From Takifugu bimaculatus (Eukaryota > Chordata > Actinopteri > Tetraodontiformes > Tetraodontidae): a stretch of 64,000 bases of DNA. The stretch spans positions 22,324,213 to 22,388,212 of the forward strand of contig CP034975.1 in assembly GCA_004026145.2 (NCBI GenBank). The letters are read 5' to 3'. Under the pieces are notes generated by a model. That model was not told the origin of the DNA and did no database searches. It saw only the letters and a program-made list of their open reading frames with translations. Shown here one piece after another: positions 1 through 11,256 of this stretch (position 1 is the first letter of the stretch; each line of letters starts with the position of its first letter). The position numbers were made by a program, and so were the translations under genes.

Positions 1-514
1 AATGCAGCGTATTTTTGCTGTTTACTTACAACAAGTAATTTGTTTTGGAAGAATAAAAGAAAGTTGGTAGGACTGAAGTACACTGCCTGAGGAAATCCCT
101 CCATTTTAACAAGATATCTTTTTTGTGGGCTAATGTATTTGACAAGATTTAATTCATTTAGTTGTGTTTTATCTCCTCTCAGGAAATACTACTGGTATGT
201 TCTGGCAGTCCTGTTACATACATTTGCATGGCTTTTATTTATAAGGACAAGTAAAATATCGTGCAAGCCTGTTCCAGTTTGAAATGGTGCCCAGCAGCTA
301 CACGACAACACCGAGTGAGCACTGATGGGATGAGTTGTAGATCGTCAGCCTTCATTCAGAGCTGCGAGGCAGTAGTAAGTGGCAGTCATGATGAAATTTC
401 ACAAGCCTTAGAGGGACATTGGCATCCTGCTTGGAATGAGACCTCATTACACAGCAGAAATCCAGTGTAGCACTATGAAATCAATACCAAGCAAGGCCAA
501 GTATCAGAAACTGC
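1..514. other. Host DNA, no gene recognised
   Basis: AT-rich sequence with only short, unconvincing reading frames. I see no domain, splice-bounded exon or repeat that I recognise. Confidence 0.4.
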
Positions 515-1015
515 TACTATGACCAAAAAAAAAGTCACAACCAAGATTTAAATACTGCATTGATAATTATATTTCAGCTAGAAACAACTTATATAACTCT
601 CAAGTGATGCAATAAGGGGCTTCTCATTTCTAAAAAAAATCCATGTTGAAAGACATACAGTATCTTGTGGTCTTTCAAATGGAAAAAAATGTTAATCTTG
701 TTCGGGAAAGGTCCAATCATTGGCATGCATCAAACATGGGAAAATCAAAAGAGGTCGCACAAGCTATTAAATTTGGGTTAAGAACTATCCAACGTACTTA
801 TTAAATCCTGAAGGATAGTGGGAAAACATTTGCGTTTGAGGAAGAAATGTGGTCGGACCGTGATCCCTTAAATTTTGGGTAAAATCAAATCTTGGAAAAA
901 TAACCAATTAACTCAGTATTACGTTCATAGTGAACCAGTATTTCCACATGCACTATGCAAAGGGAAATCAAGGAATTTGAACTGAACAGCCTTAAGAAAA
1001 CCACTAATCAATGAG

Positions 1016-1408
1016 TCCAAGGTAGTTTTCTCTGTCAACTGGACTGGGTTTCTTCTCTTGGAGACGTTTCGCCTTCTATCCAGAAGGCTTCTTCAGTTCT
1101 GAAATCGCTGGGGAGAGAGCTTGAAAATATATAGCCCCTGTGGACCATTAGCATGCTAATGATCTGGGTGGTCACCTGAGAGTCGTTAGCAGGGTCGTTG
1201 GTCGGGTCGTTCACCTAGTTTCTGTTGAGGTGTCTCCCCTTTGTCTGCTGGATCACATGGTGATGAGTCACTGGGTCTCCTGGAATGGTGTGAATGTTTG
1301 TTTTGTTGTTGGAAGGAGTGGAGGACTGCATTGTATGTGGGTGACAGGAAGTGCCTCAGGCCACCACCTCTGTTTAAGGATGGTTTTTCCAATTTAACAT
1401 GGATAGCT
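1016..1408 (+). repeat. Left arm of PLE inverted repeat
   Basis: This stretch of about 390 bp is the reverse complement of 1648-2040. It contains the PLE terminal sequence and part of the antisense endonuclease frame. Confidence 0.85.
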
Positions 1409-1650
1409 TCCTTAACCCCCCTTTCAAACCAGCGGTCTTCTCTGGCCAGTATCCTTACTTGGCTGTCCTCGAAGGAGTGCCCACTCTCCTTTAGGTGTAA
1501 GTGGACTGCTGAATCTTGACCCGAAGAGGTGGCACGTCTGTGTTGTGCCATTCTTCTGTGGAGAGGTTGTTTGGTTTCCCCAATGTACAGTTCCTTGCAT
1601 TTCTCCTGGCACTGTACAGCATAAACAACATTACTTTGTTTGGCTATCCA
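1186..1650 (-). pseudogene. GIY-YIG endonuclease C-terminal domain of the Penelope-like element
   Basis: Read on the minus strand from about 1650, the frame opens with a VYAVQC...C...LYIGET motif, the 'GIY...YIG' pair of the family. It continues with an HRRMAQHR helix containing the conserved arginine and then WFERGVKEAIHVK, whose glutamate matches the catalytic position. A Cys pair just before YIG is typical of animal PLEs. In an intact element this domain nicks DNA to start reverse transcription. Here it stands alone without RT. The longer open frame that reaches 1809 gains its N-terminus only by reading the inverted arm antisense, so that portion is not real protein. Confidence 0.75.
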
Positions 1651-2040
1651 TGTTAAATTGGAAAAACCATCCTTAAACAGAGGTGGTGGCCTGAGGCACT
1701 TCCTGTCACCCACATACAATGCAGTCCTCCACTCCTTCCAACAACAAAACAAACATTCACACCATTCCAGGAGACCCAGTGACTCATCACCATGTGATCC
1801 AGCAGACAAAGGGGAGACACCTCAACAGAAACTAGGTGAACGACCCGACCAACGACCCTGCTAACGACTCTCAGGTGACCACCCAGATCATTAGCATGCT
1901 AATGGTCCACAGGGGCTATATATTTTCAAGCTCTCTCCCCAGCGATTTCAGAACTGAAGAAGCCTTCTGGATAGAAGGCGAAACGTCTTCAAGAGAAGAA
2001 ACCCAGTCCAGTTGACAGAGAAAACTACCTTGGATACAAC
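1648..2040 (-). repeat. Right arm of PLE inverted repeat
   Basis: Reverse-complement partner of 1016-1408. It runs on to about 2070, ending in 'tacacagaca', the same terminus seen in reverse complement at 10411 in the second PLE copy. Confidence 0.85.
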
Positions 2041-2413
2041 GACCTGGATGACTGAGAATTTACACAGACATCTAATCAATGAGGTTAATAGGGACATTAT
2101 GTGCCCAATGAATGAAGTCATTTGACTACCCGGATACAATGAATGACCAGATTATTCCACCAAAGGATTTTTTTCTTCCCTAATTGGAATGGGCATTTTC
2201 AAGGTGACAATGCCAGAATTCATAATTCTCACAGATTGATTTAGGAATCTTGAGACATCATTTTCCCACATGGATTGGCTACCTTCTTGCCCTGACCTTC
2301 ACCCTATGAGATGTGATGGAGCACAGCACAGTGGTCCAACTCTCCCGACATCAATACAAGATCTTGGTGGAAAATTAATGTAGCACTTCAGAGAAATAAT
2401 TCTCATGACATTG

Positions 2414-2603
2414 TTGAAGAAGAAGGTGTTCTGACAGTAGGCGAAGGTGCTAGAACACCTTCAAAGCACTGCCGAAACCACAAATGCTCACATGTGGCCC
2501 AGTGATGAACTGGCATCTCATCCAGGGGTGGACCCTGCCTTCGCCCATATGTGTCCTCTACCCATGACCCCGAAGGGATAAAGTGGTCAAGAAGACGAGA
2601 CAG
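2414..2603 (+). mobile_element. SINE fragment inserted in Tc1
   Basis: A 190-bp insert flanked by the 7-bp repeat gacattg at 2407-2413 and 2604-2610; the repeat is continuous in the Tc1 sequence. It shares 'gaaggtgctagaac', 'ctcatccaggggtgga' and 'gaagggataaa' with the element at 58036-58296, but it lacks the tRNA-like head and so is 5'-truncated. Confidence 0.7.
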
Positions 2604-3081
2604 GACATTGCAGAAGCTTATCAAACCATTGCCACGGGCAATGCATATGCACCAAGAGAAATATTGCAGCATGATCTTAAAGTTTTTGCTTATGGGACGT
2701 CATAAACAATGACATATTAAATATTTGTGCTACAGTAACTGGTATACATTTCACTGTATTAAGAGAAGGTATGGAAAAATCATTATTGCATTTGAAAATA
2801 AACATATATCATATAGTATATGTGGTATCGATGAGAGTATTTATATTGTATACATATTGTATTTTATGACCTTGCAGGTTGTCATCATGACAATCTCGCA
2901 GACAAAAGCGCCAATCCTGTTATTTTTTATCTTAATTCTATTTTAATTTAAAGCACTTTCTGATTTTTGGTAGATACCTATAACCTATAACTATATGCAA
3001 ATATAACACAGTATTTCTTTTTATGCGGGACGAAGAGGCTGTTGACCAACTCTTGCATTACAGCTGCAAATATGGACCTAC

Positions 3082-3234
3082 TGAGCTTCTTCAAGGATGA
3101 GAATCGGCTGAGGTCAGCTTTGATGGCCACCTCATAGGAAGGTGGCAGGTGCGACAGGCTCTGGAAGGAGCGCGATAAAGACAGGTCATATGGCTCCGTC
3201 TGTGACGTCAGGATGCTGCTTATCCGATTGTTTT
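3082..3234 (-). CDS. Putative internal exon of a Shisa-family gene (shisa6-like)
   Basis: On the minus strand a 'ctccag' acceptor precedes base 3234 and a GTAGGT donor follows base 3082. The exon is 153 bp long with symmetric phase-1 borders. It encodes about 51 residues including ILTSQTEPYDLSLSR, SHLPPSYEVA and RFSSLKKL. The PPSYE-type motif, which binds WW domains, and the surrounding composition resemble the cytoplasmic tail of Shisa6/7/9-type AMPA-receptor auxiliary proteins. There are no stops, and the flanks outside the splice sites lose coding character at once. No other exon of the gene was found in the window. The gene identity rests on remembered family features, so the symbol is left blank. 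A conserved exon of another membrane adaptor is the main alternative. Confidence 0.55.
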
Positions 3235-4106
3235 CTGGAGACATATACATACGTACATATACAGACACAGACAAGGAAAGAAAAAGAAAAGTAGGCAAGC
3301 TATCTTAAAAAAAAAAGAAAATCCAGCATCATCATGGAACACCACCTGCTGAGACTGACTTATCAGGAGGATGGAGGCAGGCCTGAGTGTAAGTGTCATG
3401 AGTACTTCTCATTTGGAAGAAAAAAACAAATAGCTGAAAAAACTTGATTATTGTAGCTGAGGCCATAGCTTGGATACACCAGTATTTCTTAGGGGTGAAA
3501 TAATTGTACATATAAAAACGTTGTTAAATGGTTCAATTATTACATGTAACTTTGATTTCATGGTTTTATACTGTATATGCCTTTAAGGAATCACATTACA
3601 TTATTGTACATCATTAATCTCGTAATTTTAGCTTGTTTTGTTTCCTAGCTGTCAACTCCCCATGTTGTGGTTTAACCGACAGCCAGCGCAAGTGATCATT
3701 GCTGATACCTGAATGTAAAAGATTACGGAAATTTTACAAAACAGGAATTAACAAATATGATGTAATTAAACAGGCAGTTTAAAACCAAAATTCCAAATTT
3801 ATTGGGGACTGATGTTGTGCCATTAGACATTCTGAGGAGTGATATGATGTGAAACATTTACTCTCATGAAAATTTAGGTTATAGACAACACAAATATAGT
3901 AATTAAAAGTATAAAATGAAATACTACAAGATACAGTTTCTTCTTTAGACTGTTTTTTTTTTAGAATTTGATTTTAATTTAATTTAAAAGCTTAAGAAAG
4001 TAAACAAATATTACAGTGTTCCATCTTTAAATTTATTTTAAAAGCTTTGTTACTGTTTGTCTCTATAGATTCACAGTCTGAGTAACTATAGCCCTATATA
4101 TAACTA
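3235..4106. other. Non-coding host DNA
   Basis: AT-rich DNA upstream of the putative exon on its own strand, probably intronic. Nothing else is recognised. Confidence 0.4.
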
Positions 4107-4671
4107 CTACTATTTTCCAGACTATAAGTCACACTTTTTTTCATAGTTTATCAGGGGGTGTGACTTGTACTCCGGAGCAACTAATATGTTAAATAAATAC
4201 ATTATTACAGAATTTCACATGTTCGTTATTTTAACATTGACAACCACAAGAGGGCGCTCTAGGCATGTGTATCTGAAGAATGAGTTCCTTCAGCAACGCA
4301 GAAGAAGAAGTGGTGCTTCGTCTATGGAGTTAGACTTCATTGTTTGGTGAACTTGCTTGGATGTTCTTTATGCTATAGTTATCTGAATAACTGTTAATAT
4401 GTTACGTTAACAAAGCATACACGTACTCAGTTCGTTGTGGGTCATGTAGCTGAATTTGTTACATTAGCATACCGTAACCCTATTGCTAATCCATGCTAAT
4501 GGTTTGCTAATTGCCTTTCAAGATGAAATGTATGTTCTTGGTCTCGGATTTTATCAAATCAATTTTCCACCAAAATGCGACTTATAGTCCAGTCTATTTT
4601 TCTTCTTTATTATGCATTTTTTGGCTAGTGCGACTTAAACTCGGGAGCGACATATAGTCCAGAAAATACGG
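4107..4671. mobile_element. Non-autonomous pogo-type MITE
   Basis: The left end reads 'tattttccagactataagtc' and the right end 'atatagtccagaaaatacgg', which are mutually inverted, with TA next to the right end (4672-4673). Further internal copies of the 'gcgacttat' motif occur at about 4577 and 4640. No transposase remnant is visible. Such 'ggactataagtcgcac' elements are very common in fish genomes and share ends with the transposase-bearing pogo-type copies at 29074, 40025, 47209 and 50453. Confidence 0.7.
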
Positions 4672-4673
4672 TA

Positions 4674-7600
4674 TATGAATGTTGCCTTTAAAAAACTGTG
4701 GTCTGAATAGCAACAATCAGTTTTGTCCTTTCCCCCCCTCTTTTTTTTTAACTAAACATAAATATTCAAGATATGTTAGTCTTTCGAAGTTCTAGGCATT
4801 AAGGAGTGCAAGCATATCTAAACCTCCAGCTTGCTGGTGGCAGCAATCAGGGAGCAAAGCCAACACATCACATCAGTGAACTGAATGGGTGGACTTGACA
4901 GGTGACATTGTGGTCTGACGAGACAGAAAACTAATGGGCTAGAAAGAGAAAAACCAAAAGAGGAGAGAACAGAGCAGAACACAATGTGTTCTGGTGACCC
5001 TGTATGTGACAGTGCAGTGATATGATCTGGGGCAGAGCGGGGAGCAGAGCTTCGGACTGGCTATCACTGATGTGACGCAATATGATGCCAAGAAGATGCA
5101 AGGGGGTGGGGTGTCTGAACCAAAGGTCCATTTTATGCTCACCATTGTTCTTTATCGCTCTTTCCCACACATGTTCTGGCTCAGTGTGTCAAATTCATTG
5201 CTGTCTTCACACTGCCAATCAGCCATGCTGCCACCCCCTCACTCTTTATTTCTTTCTTGTCCAGTGCTCTTGCTCTAATTTTTCTTCTCACCCTCCCTCC
5301 CAAGTGAGCTGTGAGTCTGTCACGCAGTACAGAGCAGTGGGCATGGGTGTGATTTCCAACAAACCTCCATTTAATAGATAAGAATACATATTTAGTAGCT
5401 GCTGCAGGATGGTGAGAGGGTGGCAGAGATATGAAAATCTAGAAGAAAATAAAATAGAGTTTTGTACAGTATGGACAGAAAATGGTAAGGAGGTAATTAA
5501 GTGGCAGCAACAGGGCCAGGTAACAGCAGGGGTTCCTGAAAGGAAGAACTTTGGCACATTGAGTAGACTGCTACACTGCAATGGGGAAAATCGACACAGA
5601 CTGTGGCATGCTGCTGTTTATTTTACAGCTTCAGCACAATGAAGAAAACAAGTCACACCTGATTCAAACAGTCTTTCAGCATATTCTAGAGTCAATAATG
5701 ACCCATATATCAAACATTTTTTATCTCCTTAACAAAGATTAAGACAGCTTGAACTTTTTTTTTAGATTATTCAGCTACTGAGGGACATTGAAAAGGGTCA
5801 CTCAAGGACATTGACTGGACTGAGACATTGTTGGTTGTGGTTGAAACATTCTTTTCAAATGAAAAAGCATTCTAATGAGAATTTTGGTCCATGTGATGTC
5901 CCAGACTTTGGAAAGGTTAAAAAAATAGCAATCAGTCTTCACAAATGCTACTTAAATCAGGTCTGAAATAGAAATAAATACACATGTACAGGTTGGTATC
6001 TGATGTGTGCATACACATATATGTGTAAGAAATGAGGTTTTCCACTAAATCAAATGACTTACCACGCCTCAATGAACGGGGAGCTACCAAACCAGGGTGA
6101 AACAAAGATTTCAGAAACATGTTAATGATGGGAAAAAAATGGAATAAAGACATATGCTACTCCATATTCTTCTCTCTGAAAAGAATTCATATTAAATCAT
6201 TTTTTATTTCCAGATGCATCACATGCATCAGTGTATTTTTACAGATGTATTTCCTGGCAAATGCACCAAGGCACAGTCTACTCAGAAAACACACCACAGG
6301 ATGAAGTCTGAAATTTCTGTGTTACATGTGTTGTTGCAAATGGATTTTTCATGTTTTCCATAGATCTCCAAGGCCTTTCTCCACTGTTGCATTTGCAGCA
6401 GGATGGAAAAACAGTGAGAGAGAGAATGAGAGAGAGAGCATTCTGGTTGGAGAATTGTATCACAGTTTTGGACTGCCTGAGAGAAAATTAGACCTTTTCC
6501 ACAATTGTAATGTAAATAAACAGAAGACTGATCAATTAAAGAGATCAGAATGATGTAATATCATCATTGTCTTTCTGCTCCCCACCTCCCTTCATTATCC
6601 ATTTGCTTATCTTCATATGAGGGGAAGTTATTAACATTTGCTTGGTAAAAAAAATACATAACATTGTGGGTTACAAATGCTGTGTCAACCAATGAATGAC
6701 AGAATGACCTCAACAGAACATTAAGGTGATTCACAGCAATTTTGCTCCCACAGTGAAGGGGTGGAAAGAGGTAGATAGTGGGATAGATAGAGAGAGCATG
6801 GAATGTGACATTTCTGTGACTCGGTTTTCAACAAACCGAGTCACAGCATGTAGCATGGGGCATGAACTGATATATGATGTATTATATTAAAAAGTCTCTC
6901 TTTGTTGCCATGCCTTTGTGTGTCATATTTCAATATGTGGCTATTACCCTCCTGCAGAAAAATGAACTTTTCTTTTCTACTCAGTTATTTAGTGATTTCT
7001 GGCTTTAATGGCCTCCAATCAACACTATGAAATCATTTTCCTCCCCATCTCATTATCTTACCATTCTTAGGTGTGCGTGTAGGGCTACCTAAAGCCACAT
7101 GGTTATAGTTGTGCAGATGGGTACCTGAAATGACAAAAGGAACGAAACTCTTTTTAATGTCCATGAGAAAACCAAAAAGCTTGTAGCAATGTAAGAGGGG
7201 AATTAAAGAGATAATTAATGCAACATTTTTGTAAATGAGTTACAGGTGGTAGATAACGTGTGATCATATGTAACAAAAAGAACAACTTTATATTTTATTC
7301 TTTTATATGAAATTTCAAGTAACATTGTGTAGCATATTATTTAGTTGTGTGAAATATCTCTTTAATTTCTTTGAATAAAGCTAGAATAAACAGAAATGAG
7401 AATGGTTGAAAGTACAGGAGATAGACTGAACTATAACCTTTCTGCAAAAAATGTTACAACAGATCAAACTGAATCCATAAAACCATGTACTACAGCAGAA
7501 GTCTCAAAAAGGGTGAAAAACATAACAGAGGGAAAAACAAGCCCACACAAATTATTTATCAAATCCCGTCCTGGAACACGCAGGACCTTTCTATTCATCA

Positions 7601-10410
7601 CAATCTGCATTATGTAATTTAACAAGTCTACTCAGAGCACATATCATAAAGACCTCCATCACAAACACGTATACCCGCTCACACATGCACATATACAAAC
7701 ACAAAGCGTCTCTGGTCACTGCAGTATTTTCTGGGGTACTCTGGCCACGGCAGGATGATCTAATCAGCAGAAACAGCCTCGGCCAATTGTCCATTTATTC
7801 TACAGCCCAGGAAGGTAACTGACAGGGAATGTCATACTGAAATGCAATGTTCAGCTGGGCACCAGTGTGGAGGTGCTTTAATTGAAGGCCTTTACTGAAG
7901 CCATTATAATAAGGAAGGTGATAAATGATAGTGGTATGCTGGACTGCAGGTGTATTGGTTTAAAGGTGCTTACACATGAGGATGAGACATTTGCTGGTGC
8001 TACATGTTAATTTTCTGTTTAAAAATGCAGTGGAGTCAAACGGTTGAACCTTCCATCCACATCAGCCACAGGAGCGAAGGAGTAGAGGGGGTTCTGACAC
8101 TCTGATTATGGATTTTAATATTTATGTGAGTGATAGAGAGGGATGCTGTGGGTCTTTCTTTTCATATAAATACTTTATAGAGCTCCAAGCAGATCAGTGA
8201 ATCATCTGAGACTATGCTTGGAATACATCCAATACATTACACTGAAAATCCACGTCTACTTAGCTACTCTATGATGTTACGAGAAAAAAATAAGTTACAG
8301 CCAGACAGAGATATCAAATTCGTTTATATGAGCTATGGGGGTCCTACCCAACGGGACATTTTTACCAGAAAGGTATTATTCCCATGCATCTAGTTGAAAT
8401 TCATACAATAATTTAAGCATTTTCTGTAAATACCCAAAGCACTAATTTTTATATCTAAATTTAGTATAAGCAACCCAATACCATTCATTTATTAAGCACT
8501 TTTTTCAACTACCTTGAAAGCAAATTGGTGAATTTGCTCATATGGAATGAAAATGACACTTAATAACAACACAAGATTACTAGGATTCTAAGATGGTAAA
8601 CCATGGAAATCATCACTGGATGATTGACTGTTTGCTTAAAATGATAAAGAGAATCATTTTAATTTAGCTGCAGCTTGAAAGTGTTTTTTGCTATTCAAAT
8701 GAAGAATTTATCAAGGTGGCACAGAAGCAAACACAGATAGTGTTGTAAATTTAGTAGCTAAAATAAAATAATTTTAAAAAGTGTAAATGTCCAATAGGAA
8801 AAGATGACGTTTGTGAATTGCAATGGTCTTTCATTTAATAATTCTACCTTTTCCGTAATTGTCAATCGAATCCCAAATTGATTGACATGAAGATGAATAA
8901 CCCTCAGTCTTTTGCTTGTGTAAATATTTTCTTGGGATGTGTTATTAAGGATTCTTTCTGTACTTTACAGTTTTATTATGTAACAGAATTGACCACACAC
9001 ATCTTTGTTTTAATGTTCAATTAGAAAGCCCAGACAGAGACCAGTGTCACACAATGTACATTATAACATAAAGCTTTTCATCAAAGTCTGCTGCTGCCCA
9101 AGCAAAGTTCATTCTGAGGCAACAGAAGACATGTGCTGGGCTGAAAGGCCAATAAGAGGACACAAAAGACTAAAGGTTCATTAAAAACCTTGCTGTCAGT
9201 GTTTAGTTTTGTAACCTGGGGCCAATTAGCCATTTTCAGAAAGACTCCAAGCAAGACCTGCTCTTTAGCTTGAAGAGTTAGAGCAGAGGTTTCTTATCGG
9301 CCCTGAACACACGATGCCTTCTTGCCCACCTCTTTAAGCTGGCATGACAAAAAAAATTCCCCCATGTGGGAAGTTACCATAAAGCTGCTGCAAAGAAAAA
9401 GCATCACTGAATAAGAAAACATACAACAGAGCCCGATCAGACTGCTACTAAAAAGTAGCTCCTATAAAATCACATATCATTTGACTGACATGTCCCCCTG
9501 GTTCTACAGCTTAAGTGCAAATTAGATGGATGATTCTCTGTCAACAGCCAAGATGAAACAACCTTGAAACCTGAGCCAAGGTAATTTATCATTTATACTG
9601 TTTACTGTAGTCACATACAAAGTGGTATCTGGGGAAAAAAAATCATTTTCTTTTTGCACTCAGGTTCAATAAGCAAAGCAGCATCATGACAGTCAGCTCT
9701 CTAGATAAGACTTTTGTTATTAGTAAGAAGATAGATAGGTGCAATGATGAGACAAATGGACACTAATTGTAAAAGTTAAACAAGTGAGTAGATTCCAATT
9801 GTGAGCTACCTCATCAAAGTCAAGCGAGGCCAATGCAACTACTACAAGGTCATAATAAAATTAGACAAGTGAAACCAAAAACAAATGACAAAGATATCTC
9901 TACCTCTACAGACTTTAATGACTAATCTATCTGTGGCAAACGGTTATACTTTCAGAGCAGTGATGTTTAGCTCCGACCTTAGCTGAGAACTAGTCAATAT
10001 GGGAAAATTAATTTTAAATATATCAAGTTAAATGTCTTATTTAGAGTTGAGGAAAACCAAAAATTCAACAAGAGAGCAAGAGTTTTCTACAGATATCTTT
10101 TTAAGTGTATAAATCCATCCAGTTTGTTCTCAAACAGATGCTATATAAATAAAGATTAATTGATTGAAAATATACTACTTATTAGTCTAGTACATTAATC
10201 TCATTAATCTCTTTAAAGTAACTGACCTAATTGAACAGCATTCCAGTCAAATGGTGCAAATAATTGCACAATTAACAATGCAAATTAACTGAGTGCAGTA
10301 TGTCTGATGTAATAAAAAACACCTCTAATAGATGAGGGCATTGATTACTTAGTTATTGGCTACAATTACACTTTGAAGACACACGATTCAAGAAAAACAT
10401 AGAAAAATGT
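4674..10410. other. Repeat-poor host DNA
   Basis: About 5.7 kb without a recognisable transposon or gene. It contains short reading frames of ordinary length, a perfect 33-nt hairpin at 6814-6846, and at 10140-10170 a short 'ctatataaataaagatt' fragment resembling a LINE tail. Freedom from insertions would fit constrained non-coding sequence, but that cannot be tested here. Confidence 0.4.
6814..6846. repeat. Perfect inverted repeat (14-bp stem, 5-nt loop)
   Basis: ctgtgactcggttt, then tcaac, then aaaccgagtcacag. All 14 pairs match. Confidence 0.8.
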
Positions 10411-11256
10411 TGTCTGTGTAGATTCTCAATCATCCAGGTCATCGTTATCAAGGTAGTTTTCTCCGTCAATTCAATTCAATTCAATTCAATCTTTATTTAT
10501 ATGGCACTTTTCATACGCTAGGTAGCACAAAGTGCCTCACAAAGGATAAAAACAGCAAAGAGAACAAGAGAATCAAGAAAAGGACACACACACACACATG
10601 CATACAACACACTTACACACACACCCACACACATAAACAAGCTGAGGCAAGCTGAGACATGGCTGGGCACTGAGACCTGAGGCGAAGGAGACGCCACCTT
10701 TGGAGGCCCACCAGGCCGAGGGAGGTCACGGTCCGTGACCACAGGTGGTACCGTCACAAAGACCACCCCGACCCGGACAGACCGGAGGCTCCACACCAAA
10801 GCACAGAGCCCCCTAACCACCCAGGTGAGAGTCGACAATGAGACAGCACCCCCAGCGGTAGACCGGAAACATCTCCCAGCCTGGCAGGCCCCCATGAGGA
10901 AACACCATGAGGAAACACTGGAGCTAAAAACTGAAGGACTGAAACAATAAATGGGATAAAAGGTATAAAAGTTAAAAACTGAGGAACTAAGAATTGAAGG
11001 AGTAAAACAGTACTAAGACTAAAACAGACTGAAACAGTAAATGGGATAAAAGACTAAAAACTGAGAATAAGAACTGAGGGAGTAAAACAGTACTAAGACT
11101 AAAACAGACTAAAACAGTAAATGGGATAAAAGGTGTAAAAACTAAAAACTGAGAAACTAAGAACTGAGGGAGTAAAACAGTAAAAGTATCAAGTAAAATA
11201 AGGATAAGACATAAAAAAGCATGAGGACATAAAATAAATTAAAAATAATCAGAAGA

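Larger units (their letters stand above)
1016..2071 (-). mobile_element. Penelope-like element (short copy) with inverted arms, inserted in Tc1
   Basis: The insert is bounded by a 12-bp direct repeat, ctaatcaatgag, at 1004-1015 and 2072-2083. Removing it rejoins the Tc1 sequence. Its left arm (about 1016-1408) is repeated in reverse complement as the right arm (about 1648-2040), with only a few mismatches by eye. The 240 bp between the arms encode the core of a GIY-YIG endonuclease on the minus strand. Penelope-like elements are known for inverted or direct terminal repeats and for target duplications of roughly this size. The reverse transcriptase part is absent, so the copy is heavily 5'-truncated. 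Confidence 0.85.
515..2690 (+). mobile_element. Tc1/mariner-like DNA transposon, decayed and interrupted
   Basis: The left end near 519-538 has the Tc1-type 'gaccaaaaaaaaagtcac' motif. At 736-780 a frame begins MGKSKEVAQAIKFGLRTIQ, which matches the N-terminal helix-turn-helix of teleost Tc1 transposases. Downstream of the PLE insertion, 2150-2410 and 2604-2690 read as the 3' half of the same family, including the conserved 'ttggtggaaaattaatg' stretch. The transposase frame is full of stops, indels and a missing central part, so this is a dead copy. It is split by a PLE at 1016-2071 and by a SINE at 2414-2603. The outer boundaries are approximate because the right terminal repeat is worn. Confidence 0.8.

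Noticed and set aside
261..470. 69-codon open frame in host DNA
   Set aside because: No domain, no coding-like composition and no splice context; expected by chance.
1241..1519. Plus-strand frame inside the first PLE
   Set aside because: It is the inverted arm read in the antisense direction; the same peptide appears as the false N-terminus of the minus-strand frame.
4165..4350. 61-codon frame in the MITE
   Set aside because: The element is non-coding; the frame lacks any transposase similarity.
5072..5642. Cluster of 68-99-codon frames on both strands
   Set aside because: Overlapping in several frames with no conserved motif; consistent with chance in moderately GC-rich DNA.
10518..10895. 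125-codon minus-strand frame, and its relative at 45690-45929
   Set aside because: Both are the L2 3' UTR; the shared peptide reflects shared repeat DNA with a (GT)n run, not a gene.
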